From: Lentibacillus populi
GTDB taxonomy: Bacteria > Bacillota > Bacilli > Bacillales > Amphibacillaceae
Direction: 5' to 3'
DNA: 46,394 bases
Assembly: GCA_014642895.1 (NCBI GenBank)
Contig: BMJD01000034.1
Coordinates: 1 to 46,394, forward strand
A program made the position numbers and the translations under genes. Below, one piece after another: positions 8,467 to 15,512 of the stretch. Under the pieces are notes generated by a model that saw only the letters and a program-made list of their open reading frames with translations, made no database searches and was not told the DNA's origin. Numbering within the stretch: position 1 is the stretch's first letter; every line of letters starts with the position of its first letter.

Positions 8467-8523
8467 ACATGAATCATTGAAAAGCATTATCATGTAAGCA
8501 AATCCACTAAGGAGGAAATGATA

Positions 8524-9219
8524 ATGGGTACATTTACTGCTGAACATACACCAGCTGAGATTGTAAAGCTCTTTCCAAAAGCAAGTGATCTATTCAAACG
8601 ACGTCGTATCGATTTTTGCTGTGGTGGCGACAAACCGCTAAGTGAAACATTCACAAAAAGGAATTTGAATGAAACAGCTGTTTTAACCGAATTAAATGAT
8701 GCATACGATACATGGCAAAACAGTGATCATGACGTAGTCGACTGGAGTGCTGTTCACCCATCAGAACTGATTGATCATATCGTTTCTACACACCATGCAT
8801 ACCTGAACGAAGAGCTTCCGGCTTTAGGGAAATTTGTAACGAAAATCCTGCGTGTTCACGGTGAAAAACATAAACATTTACAGGAATTACATCGTCTGTA
8901 TAATGAATTTAAAGTGGAAATGGAAGAACATATGATCAAGGAAGAAAATGAAGTATTCCCGCTTATTAAGGAATACGAAAAAAACCCAAGCGAGGAACTT
9001 CTGAATCATATTCGGAAGGCGAATGGCGGGTTGGGTGACGAACATGTAGCAGCTGGCAACTTTTTAAAGCGTATGAATGAAATTACAAATGGATTTGAAC
9101 CCCCAATAGACGCCTGCAATTCCTACCGCATTACCTATGCAAGGCTTGCCGATATGGAATCAGACACATACGAGCATGTTCATTTAGAGAATAACGTGTT
9201 ATTTAAAAACTTGGCGTAA
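8524..9219 (+). CDS. scdA: Iron-sulfur cluster repair di-iron protein (RIC/ScdA/YtfE)
   Basis: This protein repairs iron-sulfur clusters damaged by nitric oxide or oxidants. The N-terminal ScdA_N domain has HTPAEIVKLFPKASDLF and the Cys pair of RIDFCCGGDKPL. The C-terminal hemerythrin-like helical bundle carries the iron ligands in STHHAYL, HGEKHKHL, EEHMIKEENEVFP, DEHVAAG and YEHVHLENNVLF. Two in-frame ATGs exist (8518 and 8524); the second is 8 nt from GGAGG while the first is 2 nt away, so I choose 8524 (231 aa). The Fnr-like site upstream fits its role under low oxygen. Confidence 0.93.
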   Translation: MGTFTAEHTPAEIVKLFPKASDLFKRRRIDFCCGGDKPLSETFTKRNLNETAVLTELNDAYDTWQNSDHDVVDWSAVHPSELIDHIVSTHHAYLNEELPALGKFVTKILRVHGEKHKHLQELHRLYNEFKVEMEEHMIKEENEVFPLIKEYEKNPSEELLNHIRKANGGLGDEHVAAGNFLKRMNEITNGFEPPIDACNSYRITYARLADMESDTYEHVHLENNVLFKNLA

Positions 9220-9246
9220 AGACTTTTCGCTCTCATGATAACAAAA

Positions 9247-9277
9247 TTCCCCCCTTTTCCTTACAGGGGGGAGTTTT
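9247..9277 (+). terminator. Terminator after scdA
   Basis: Stem CCCCCC / GGGGGG with an 11-nt loop, then AGTTTTT. Confidence 0.85.
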
Positions 9278-9361
9278 TATCTTTGTTCCTGCATATCATA
9301 GTACAGAAACATTTTGTGTCACTTTTTATTTATCTTTTTATCTTGTATCTTAAGTTACGTT

Positions 9362-9526
9362 TTAACCTATGTTATTATTGGATAAAGCTTTTTGTTTTGC
9401 TAGTACCAATTTTGCTTGTTTTTTTTCTAAGCGCATTTCAATTTGGTTGATACTTTTTTGATCTTGCAATAGTTCTTGTCTATTTTGCTTTACAAGTTGT
9501 TCAAAAGTTTGTGATTTCGGTCTCAT
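9362..9526 (-). CDS. FbpB family small basic protein
   Basis: This 54-residue basic protein starts MRPKSQTFEQLVKQNRQELL and continues with a charged helix (NQIEMRLEKKQAKLVLAKQKAL). This is the pattern of the FbpB family (Bacillus Fur-regulated basic protein B), small partners in the iron-sparing response that work with the sRNA FsrA. AAGGAG precedes the ATG, and a good -10 (TATAAT) is at 9558-9563 on the minus strand. I see no clear Fur box, so iron control is not shown here. It is divergent from patA. Confidence 0.75.
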   Translation of the reverse strand: MRPKSQTFEQLVKQNRQELLQDQKSINQIEMRLEKKQAKLVLAKQKALSNNNIG

Positions 9527-9635
9527 TTTGCTACACTCCTTATTTATTGTTAACTCTATTATACCCTATTTTCTGCATTACAAATCGAAATTGTATGAAC
9601 TTTTTGTTAACATTTTTTGAAAAGGTGGTAATAAT

Positions 9636-10796
9636 TTGCAGCAGTTAATTAATCAGCAAGTAAAAAACATTGAAATATCCGGGATCAGAAAATTTTTTAA
9701 CATGGTGGCAGATGAAACAGATGTTATATCCTTAACGATTGGGCAACCCGATTTTTATACTCCAGAACATATAAAGAAAGCAGCAACACATGCTATCGAT
9801 CAAAACAGGACAACATATACACATAATGCAGGTATTTTAGAACTAAGAAAAGCAATTGCCGCCTTTAATGAGGCAAATTACGGGATCAGTTACAACCCCG
9901 AAACAGAAATCATCGTAACAACTGGTGCTTCCCAGGCGATTGACATAACCTTTCGTACGCTTCTGAACCCTGGTGATGAAGTTATTCTTCCTGGTCCGAT
10001 TTATCCAGGCTATGAGCCTTTAATTACGTTGGCAGGTGCAAATGTGATTTATGCCGATACAACAAAAGATAATTTCAAGCTAACCAAGGATAACTTGAGC
10101 AACCATATTACAGATAAGACAAAATGTGTTGTACTGCCATATCCGTCAAATCCTACAGGGGCCTCTTTTACCAAAGATGAACTGCAGGAGCTGGTAACTG
10201 TTTTAAAACAGCATAACATTTTTATTGTCGCCGATGAAATATACAGTGAATTAGTTTATGATTACCGGCATGTTTCGATCGCAAGCTTCCCCGAAGTCCG
10301 TGATAAAACAATTGTTATCAATGGATTATCCAAATCACATGCCATGACAGGATTTCGGATTGGTTATGTCCTTGCGCCTTTTTGGCTCCGGGAACATATG
10401 CTGAAGGTTCATCAATATAATGTCTCCTGCGCATCATCCATTAGCCAGTATGCCGCACTTGAAGCATTAACCACTGGTGCAAACGACTCTGCTGCCATGC
10501 GTGATGAATATCGCAGGAGACGTGATTATGTTTATGAAAAATTAATCCATATGGGGTTACATGTAAATAGACCTGACGGGGCATTCTACTTCTTCCCGAA
10601 ATTCCCGAATGCTGCGGTAAATTCATTTGAGTTGGGAATCCGTTTAGTTCGTCAAGGAAAAGTTGCGTTAGTACCCGGGGATTCGTTTTCCTACTTAGGT
10701 GAAGGATACATGCGGCTGTCATATGCGTACGATTTACCTACAATAAAAAAAGGATTAGCCAATCTTGAGACTTTTTTGAAAACGGGGAATTTATAG
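9636..10796 (+). CDS. patA: PLP-dependent aminotransferase A (PatA)
   Basis: This 386-residue class I aminotransferase is very similar to B. subtilis PatA, assigned there to transamination of N-acetyl-LL-diaminopimelate in lysine and cell-wall precursor synthesis. Visible features are the substrate loop SLTIGQPDFYTP, the N-terminal helix IRKFFNMVADE, the Asn-Pro region YPSNPTGASF, the PLP-phosphate Asp-Tyr segment VADEIYSELVYD and the Schiff-base lysine in NGLSKSHAMTGFRIGY. The start is TTG at 9636 with AAAGGTGG upstream. It is monocistronic and divergent from the fbpB-like gene. Confidence 0.92.
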   Translation: MQQLINQQVKNIEISGIRKFFNMVADETDVISLTIGQPDFYTPEHIKKAATHAIDQNRTTYTHNAGILELRKAIAAFNEANYGISYNPETEIIVTTGASQAIDITFRTLLNPGDEVILPGPIYPGYEPLITLAGANVIYADTTKDNFKLTKDNLSNHITDKTKCVVLPYPSNPTGASFTKDELQELVTVLKQHNIFIVADEIYSELVYDYRHVSIASFPEVRDKTIVINGLSKSHAMTGFRIGYVLAPFWLREHMLKVHQYNVSCASSISQYAALEALTTGANDSAAMRDEYRRRRDYVYEKLIHMGLHVNRPDGAFYFFPKFPNAAVNSFELGIRLVRQGKVALVPGDSFSYLGEGYMRLSYAYDLPTIKKGLANLETFLKTGNL

Positions 10797-10854
10797 TTCA
10801 ACGTGGGCACCTTTTGGGTAAAAGGTTGTCCAGGTTGGATATTCATCCATCGTT

Positions 10855-11028
10855 TCAATACTTAACCTTCTCTTTTTGTTTTATTTGTTCGTACAAATTT
10901 AAAAGTTTATCCAATTCCTGACTGGTTGTTATCGATTCCATACTAGTGAACCCTTTTGTCATAGCAACTTCAGTCATTTTTTTTCGTAAAAATTCGATGC
11001 GTTCCAGCAGATTCTCGATATCATTCAT
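10855..11028 (-). CDS. Spo0E family aspartyl-phosphate phosphatase
   Basis: This 57-residue protein has the Spo0E-family signature SQELD at residues 36-40, preceded by a first helix (IENLLERIEFLRKKMTEVA) and followed by KLLNLYEQIKQK. The family dephosphorylates Spo0A~P directly and so delays sporulation. AAGGAGG lies 15 nt before the only available ATG, a long spacing; the codon just upstream in frame is close to a stop, so no other start exists. It sits in the gap between patA and signal peptidase I. Confidence 0.85.
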   Translation of the reverse strand: MNDIENLLERIEFLRKKMTEVAMTKGFTSMESITTSQELDKLLNLYEQIKQKEKVKY

Positions 11029-11281
11029 TTTTGCTCAAACGTACCTCCTTAATAAAGTTGATCAGCCATTTAACTTTAGCATAGTTATACAAATATTGAC
11101 AAGTCTAAATAATTTTGTAACGGTTCATTCGAAAACAATGTTGCAAAAGGAGGTAGTCTAAAAGCAACAACACCACCTGTCATATGGATCTTTTGAACAT
11201 TTTCACAAAGTTATTTCTCGTCCCTCCAGCAACGTTATGTTACCATATTATTAGGTGTGCAACAAAGAAAGGATGTTTCCA

Positions 11282-11806
11282 TTGGTTGAGACAAAAAAGA
11301 AAAATGAATGGGTTGAATGGGGCAAAGCCATTTTTATTGCCATCCTACTTGCATTTTTTTTACGGACTTTTGTATTTGCTACTTCCATTGTCGAAGGAGA
11401 AAGCATGGAGCCTACTTTAGAAAATGGTGAGCGGGTAGTTTTTAATAAATTTATTTACCTTTTCGGTGAACCTGCACGTGGAGATATCGTCATTATTCAA
11501 CGTCCAATCAAAAATTATGTAAAAAGGGTTATCGCATTACCAGGTGAGACAGTTAAAATGCAGGAACATCAGTTATATATCAATGGAGAGAAATACGAAG
11601 ACACTTTTGTCAGCCAGGAAGCCATAAACCATACAGGCAACTTTGGACCTGTTCAGGTACCTGAAGATTGTTATTTCGTGATGGGAGATAACCGTGCAAT
11701 AAGCAAAGACAGCCGAAATGGTTTGGGTTTTATTAATAAAGATACCATTATCGGGAAGTCTGAGTTTATCATCTATCCATTTGAGGAATGGTCAAGAACA
11801 AAATAA
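11282..11806 (+). CDS. sip: Type I signal peptidase
   Basis: This membrane-bound serine protease removes signal peptides from exported proteins. With the TTG start at 11282 (174 aa) there is one N-terminal transmembrane helix (about 16-35), then the catalytic Ser41 in GESMEPTL, Lys81 in YVKRVIALPGE and the conserved GDNRAISKDSR box near the C-terminus. The size and single anchor match SipS/SipT. The TTG is preferred because AAAGGATG precedes it at good spacing. An in-frame GTG at 11255 and an ATG at 11273 are possible but poorly spaced. Confidence 0.93.
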   Translation: MVETKKKNEWVEWGKAIFIAILLAFFLRTFVFATSIVEGESMEPTLENGERVVFNKFIYLFGEPARGDIVIIQRPIKNYVKRVIALPGETVKMQEHQLYINGEKYEDTFVSQEAINHTGNFGPVQVPEDCYFVMGDNRAISKDSRNGLGFINKDTIIGKSEFIIYPFEEWSRTK

Positions 11807-11852
11807 GAAAAAGTTTTAGCCTTTTTTAGCTTAAGGCGGGAAGCAGAAAACA

Positions 11853-11880
11853 GGGTCAGTCACAAAGCGTGGCTGACCCT
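11853..11880 (+). terminator. Hairpin after signal peptidase gene
   Basis: AGGGTCAGTCAC / GTGGCTGACCCT forms a strong stem with a short loop, but only TTAATCC follows, so termination is likely but not textbook. A fragment of repeat A (AGCTCCAGCGCCCAG) lies immediately downstream at 11892-11906. Confidence 0.5.
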
Positions 11881-11923
11881 TAATCCACGTATAGCTCCAG
11901 CGCCCAGAATCTTTTGTTTCTTC

Positions 11924-12004
11924 TTACTCATTATCAAAAATACAGTACCCGATATTCAGCAGTACGAGTACTAAGCATATAATTCCAAAGGCTGTTTCCC
12001 ACAT
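11924..12004 (-). CDS. Single-span membrane peptide (26 aa)
   Basis: The peptide MWETAFGIICLVLVLLNIG plus YCIFDNE is one hydrophobic helix with short polar ends. GAGGGGG stands 9 nt before the ATG, which argues that it is translated. Small single-span peptides of this kind are common in Bacillus and often bind membrane complexes. I do not recognise this one. Confidence 0.5.
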   Translation of the reverse strand: MWETAFGIICLVLVLLNIGYCIFDNE

Positions 12005-12095
12005 GAGCACGTACCCCCTCTATGTAATTTAAAACAAGCGGCAAAACATAACATAACAGCTTTTCATTATTAGCATACCAATAATTCAAGAAGAA

Positions 12096-12242
12096 ATAAA
12101 GTGAAACTTCATTAAGTGACGGTTTCAACTAAATGCTAGTTGAACAACTCGGACTTTTACAGGTAGTTGTCCCCTACTCACCTTCCTATATTCTTTTACA
12201 GTCCGCAAGTGGGAATCTTACTGCCCGTTAAGGCGGGATAAA
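12096..12242. repeat. Possible dispersed repeat (family C)
   Basis: AATAAAGTGAAACTT at about 12097-12111 and the CGTTAAGGCGGGATAAA motif near 12226-12242 recur, closer together, at 24165-24219 (AATAAAGTGAAACTT, then CGCCTGTTAATGCGTGATAAA). This may be a diverged repeat. The rest of the 11.8-12.35 kb gap shows only the small peptide and the hairpin. Confidence 0.35.
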
Positions 12243-12350
12243 GCAGCATAATTGTATTGTCCCCTTTTTTTATGAACTAATGAAAACGTCCATACATTTT
12301 GTGTACATTTACATATAGTATAACTGTAAACGTCCAGGAGGTGAAATACG

Positions 12351-12503
12351 ATGTCATTTGGTTATGGCGGCTTCGGCGGCGGTTGTGGCTGTGGCGGTGG
12401 CTACGGGTACGGTGGCTACGGATATGGCGGCGGTAATAACTTCGCGTTAATTGTAGTACTTTTCATTCTTCTAATCATAGTCGGAACAGCCTTCTATTGC
12501 TAA
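12351..12503 (+). CDS. YjcZ family glycine-rich sporulation-type peptide
   Basis: This 50-residue protein has a Gly/Tyr/Cys-rich N-terminal part (about 28 residues) followed by a single hydrophobic helix, [17 protein letters not shown], as in the YjcZ family of Bacillus. Members are often linked to sporulation. GGAGGTG precedes the ATG by 7 nt. CATATAGTA about 40 nt upstream resembles a sigma-E/K -10 element, but I see no sure -35. A strong terminator follows. Confidence 0.85.
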   Translation: MSFGYGGFGGGCGCGGGYGYGGYGYGGGNNFALIVVLFILLIIVGTAFYC

Positions 12504-12515
12504 CAAACAATTCCA

Positions 12516-12550
12516 GCTTGTGCTAATGCACTTAGCACAAGCGTTTTGTT
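12516..12550 (+). terminator. Terminator after the YjcZ-like gene
   Basis: Perfect 11-bp stem GCTTGTGCTAA / TTAGCACAAGC with a 5-nt loop, then GTTTTGTT. Confidence 0.88.
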
Positions 12551-12566
12551 ATGATGAAATATGCCC

Positions 12567-13865
12567 TCATATATCAATCTCCTTCCGTTTGCTTGACGAA
12601 GGAATCTTCAGTTCTTCACGATATTTCGCAACTGTTCTTCTTGAAATAGTAATTCCTTTTTTTGTTTTGAAATAATCGGCTATCTTTTGATCGGAGAATG
12701 GCTTTTGTTTGCTCTCATTTTCAACGATATCCTTTAATAATAATTTAACCTTTGTCTGTGATGCCGAATTCCCATCACTTGTTGCCAGTTTGGAAGCAAA
12801 TAATGATCGAATATCGTATGCGCCTTTTGGGGTTTGAATTACCTTATTCATGGTTGCTCTTGAAACAGTTGATTCATGCATATTAATTTCATCGGCTACC
12901 TCCTTCAAGGTTAGCGGCTGCAGGGCTTGAAATCCATTCATCAGAAAACGGTACTGCTTACGTACGATGACATTGACAATCTTTAAAATAGTTGATCGGC
13001 GCTGTTCCAAACTGTTAACCAGCCATTGGTAGCTTTTATAGTTTTCCTGAATGTAGCTGGATACCTCGTTTTTGCTTGTTAAAAAGTCTGCATACTGACT
13101 ATTCAATCGAATTTGCGGTAAATACCCATCATTTAAATAAACGGAAAACCCGTTTCCTGCAGGCTCGACAATAATGTCCGGGTTTAAATAGTCAGCCTGA
13201 AAGTTGGATATACAACTACAAGGCTTTGGATCAAGATTCTGAAGACAATCGTTAACTATTTTCACCTCAGATAAAGATACGTCCAACTGTTTGGCAATCG
13301 TATTCCATTTTTTATTCGCCAATAGATCCAAATGCTCCCTAATCACACATTCCAGTAAAGGTTCTTCAGGATAATAATGGGTTGCCTGCAGCAGCAAGCA
13401 TTCCTGTAAATTCCTTGCACCAACCCCAACCGGTTCCAACTGCTGTAACAGCTTAATCCCATTGTCTATTTCTTTTTTATCAATAGAACTATTTTCGGCG
13501 ATTTCTTCTGTGTTTAATGGCAAATAACCATTTTCATCTAAATTCAGGATAAGATAATGGACTACTCTTCGTTCATCTTCCGTAATATCAAGCCACTGCA
13601 TTTGTTCAATTAAGTTTTCCCGCATCCCTTTTTCCTGATTTGCAATATAATCAAATGTATCTGCGGTTTTATTGTTTCGATTGGGTTTATGATAAGGGAC
13701 ATCAGGGACTTTTTCCTCTAATTCGATTAAGGGATTTTCCAATTGCTGATCCTGCAGAAACTGATATAACTCATATGTGGAATACTGTAATAACTGTATA
13801 GCCTGTCGCAATTCAGTTGTCATTACTAGATTCAGTGTTTGTTTCTGTTGAAGTACAAGTTCCAT
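12567..13865 (-). CDS. rpoN: RNA polymerase sigma-54 factor
   Basis: This 432-residue sigma-54 (SigL in B. subtilis) recognises -12/-24 promoters and needs AAA+ activators. Region I is the Gln/Leu-rich N-terminus (MTTELRQAIQLLQYSTYEL), followed by an acidic region, the core-binding domain (about 80-250), the helix-turn-helix region (LTLKEVADEINMHESTVSRA) and the C-terminal RpoN box (ISRRTVAKYREEL). In Bacillus its regulon covers arginine, fatty-acid and acetoin catabolism. It is divergent from proline dehydrogenase across a 518-bp gap, in which I could not find a -12/-24 element. Confidence 0.95.
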   Translation of the reverse strand: MELVLQQKQTLNLVMTTELRQAIQLLQYSTYELYQFLQDQQLENPLIELEEKVPDVPYHKPNRNNKTADTFDYIANQEKGMRENLIEQMQWLDITEDERRVVHYLILNLDENGYLPLNTEEIAENSSIDKKEIDNGIKLLQQLEPVGVGARNLQECLLLQATHYYPEEPLLECVIREHLDLLANKKWNTIAKQLDVSLSEVKIVNDCLQNLDPKPCSCISNFQADYLNPDIIVEPAGNGFSVYLNDGYLPQIRLNSQYADFLTSKNEVSSYIQENYKSYQWLVNSLEQRRSTILKIVNVIVRKQYRFLMNGFQALQPLTLKEVADEINMHESTVSRATMNKVIQTPKGAYDIRSLFASKLATSDGNSASQTKVKLLLKDIVENESKQKPFSDQKIADYFKTKKGITISRRTVAKYREELKIPSSSKRKEIDI

Positions 13866-14383
13866 TTTATTCTCCCCCCTGATAGCTTCATCAACATAGT
13901 GAATCCGCTTTCAATATATTATAATACTTTTTAGGGAAATAATCGATGGGTATGTAAAGTTTTTTAACAAAAAATCGAGTTTGGCAAGGTAATTTTCCAA
14001 TTACATTCATAGCAGGTGTTCCGAATATTAATTAAAAAAATAGGTAGTCCCTGATCGCCGAACCACAACCCAGAAGTTGCATCGTTGCAAGGTTTTTTAG
14101 GGCTTTTTTTATTTAGAAACTCAAAGGATATTCACAAGGCGCAAATTTAGTTATAGTGCGTGTTCAAAAATTCGCCGGATGAGAAGGCCGTTTTTTTATT
14201 ATCGTCTCCAACGACTTATGAATATCTACCTGGAAAATTTGAATAGCTAAAGGATTGCGCTTTCAAGTAAATCATTAAAACAGGAGGCAACACGTTTTAA
14301 TTCCCCCATGGGGCGTTTAAAATATATCTAATTTTAATAGGTTTCTGCTATAATAAAAGAAAAAAGATAAAGAGGGATCAAGC
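13866..14383. other. Intergenic region with a repeat B tip
   Basis: Contents: AT-rich DNA, a small hairpin (GTTGCA / TGCAA, near 14078-14092) followed by T runs, and a repeat B left end at 14158-14200 (GTGTTCAAAAATTCGCCGGATGAG) that stops after about 40 bp. A -10-like TATAAT is at 14349-14354, before proline dehydrogenase, without a good -35. No gene is visible. Confidence 0.5.
14158..14200 (+). repeat. Repeat B, left-end fragment
   Basis: It matches the first about 40 bp of the 6868 copy (GTTCAAAAA, TCGCCG, ATGAG.AGGCCG) and then diverges, so it is a truncated remnant. Confidence 0.6.
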
Positions 14384-15361
14384 ATGTTGTTAAAAAATTT
14401 CTTCATTGGTCTATCACAAAACCAGCTTCTAAATAGTCTCGCCAAAAAATATGGTACCCGTCTCGGAGCACAATCTGTTGTTGCTGGAACCAATATGGAA
14501 GAGATGATCCAAAGTGTGAAAGAGCTAAATGCGCAAGGCATCTCTGCAACAATCGACAATCTGGGGGAATTTGTTTCAGAGAAAAAGGAAGCGACAGAAG
14601 CAAAGGAACAGATCATTGATGTAATTGAAGCAATCCATGAAAATAACGTTGATGCTCATATTTCCTTAAAACCGACACAGCTCGGACTTGATATTGATTA
14701 CAATTTCTGTTTTGACAATTTAAAAGAGATTGTGACTAAGGCGGATCAATATGAGATATTTATCAATTTTGACATGGAGGATTATGACCATTTACAGCCA
14801 TCCTTTGATCTTATCGATGAATTGTCGAAGGAGCACAACAACATTGGCACAGTCATTCAATCCTATTTCTTTGAGTCAGAAGCGAATATTAAAAAATATA
14901 AAAATTATCGTTTGCGTATTGTAAAAGGTGCATATAAAGAGTCCGAGAATTTGGCCTATCAGGACAAGCAAGATATTGATCATAACTTTATCCAATTGAT
15001 TGAATATCACTTGTTAAACGGAAAATTCACGTCGATTGCAACTCATGATCATCATATTATTAATCATGTTAAGCAGTTTGTGAAAGATAACAATATTGCA
15101 AAAGACAAATTTGAATTTCAAATGCTGTATGGGTTTAGGAAAGATTTGCAGCTTCAACTAGCAAACGAAGGCTATAATTTTTGCACCTATGTACCGTTTG
15201 GCAGTGACTGGTACGGCTATTTCATGCGCCGCCTTGCCGAACGCCCGCAAAATATCAATCTGGTAGTCAGACAGGCATTCAACAAAAAAACCAACACTGT
15301 TATTGGTGTTGGGATTGGAGCGTTTTTACTTGGAAGGCTTAGTAAAAAAATAAATAGGTGA
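14384..15361 (+). CDS. Proline dehydrogenase
   Basis: This 325-residue FAD enzyme oxidises L-proline to pyrroline-5-carboxylate, passing electrons to quinone. It is the short monofunctional form (PutB/FadM-like). Visible family features are the barrel strand AHISLKPTQLGLDIDY, FDMEDYDH, the RIVKGAYKESE strand, IATHDHHI, FQMLYGFRKDLQ, and the active-site YVPFGSDWYGYFMRRLAERPQN helix. The last about 22 residues form a hydrophobic Gly-rich stretch ending in basic residues (GVGIGAFLLGRLSKK), possibly a membrane-touching tail. No pyrroline-5-carboxylate dehydrogenase gene is adjacent. GAGGG precedes the ATG by 7 nt. Confidence 0.93.
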   Translation: MLLKNFFIGLSQNQLLNSLAKKYGTRLGAQSVVAGTNMEEMIQSVKELNAQGISATIDNLGEFVSEKKEATEAKEQIIDVIEAIHENNVDAHISLKPTQLGLDIDYNFCFDNLKEIVTKADQYEIFINFDMEDYDHLQPSFDLIDELSKEHNNIGTVIQSYFFESEANIKKYKNYRLRIVKGAYKESENLAYQDKQDIDHNFIQLIEYHLLNGKFTSIATHDHHIINHVKQFVKDNNIAKDKFEFQMLYGFRKDLQLQLANEGYNFCTYVPFGSDWYGYFMRRLAERPQNINLVVRQAFNKKTNTVIGVGIGAFLLGRLSKKINR

Positions 15362-15363
15362 TG

Positions 15364-15393
15364 ATAGAAAGATGCGCCCCGCATCTTTCTTTC
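15364..15393. terminator. Terminator after proline dehydrogenase
   Basis: Stem AGAAAGATGCG / CGCATCTTTCT with a short loop, then TTCTT. The stem is symmetric enough to serve the minus strand too. Confidence 0.85.
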
Positions 15394-15489
15394 TTAATAA
15401 ACACCGTTTTCGTGTACAATTAATATTGCTTCCCGCAAATGGACTAACACCTGATGATGTATAGGTTCTGTAAATTTAACCAGATAGAT
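15394..15489 (-). CDS. Possible small ORF with non-canonical start (about 31 aa)
   Basis: Behind a very strong ribosome binding site (AGGAGGAGGG) the frame reads IYLVKFTEPIHHQVLVHLREAILIVHENGVY and then stops just before a terminator. It looks like real protein, but there is no ATG, GTG or TTG: the frame enters from a stop codon and the first candidates are ATC (15489) or CTG (15483). It follows the potassium-transporter gene by 24 bp in the same direction. It may be a decayed gene or use an unusual start. I do not recognise the family. Confidence 0.3.
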   Translation of the reverse strand: MYLVKFTEPIHHQVLVHLREAILIVHENGVY

Positions 15490-15512
15490 AACCCTCCTCC
15501 TAAGTCAAACCG

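Noticed and set aside
9235-9450. Plus-strand open frame of 71 codons rich in Phe and Leu
   Set aside because: It crosses the scdA terminator and runs antisense to the FbpB-like gene, which has a ribosome site and a family pattern.
11934-12128. Minus-strand open frame of 64 codons
   Set aside because: No ribosome site, poor composition, and it overlaps the 26-residue peptide that has a good site.
14078-14110. Hairpin GTTGCA/TGCAA followed by T runs as a riboswitch or small RNA terminator
   Set aside because: The stem is only five to six base pairs, and I see no aptamer pattern or promoter upstream.
13866-14383. Sigma-54 (-12/-24) promoter for proline dehydrogenase next to rpoN
   Set aside because: No GG-N10-GC element with flanking consensus could be found on the plus strand of the gap.
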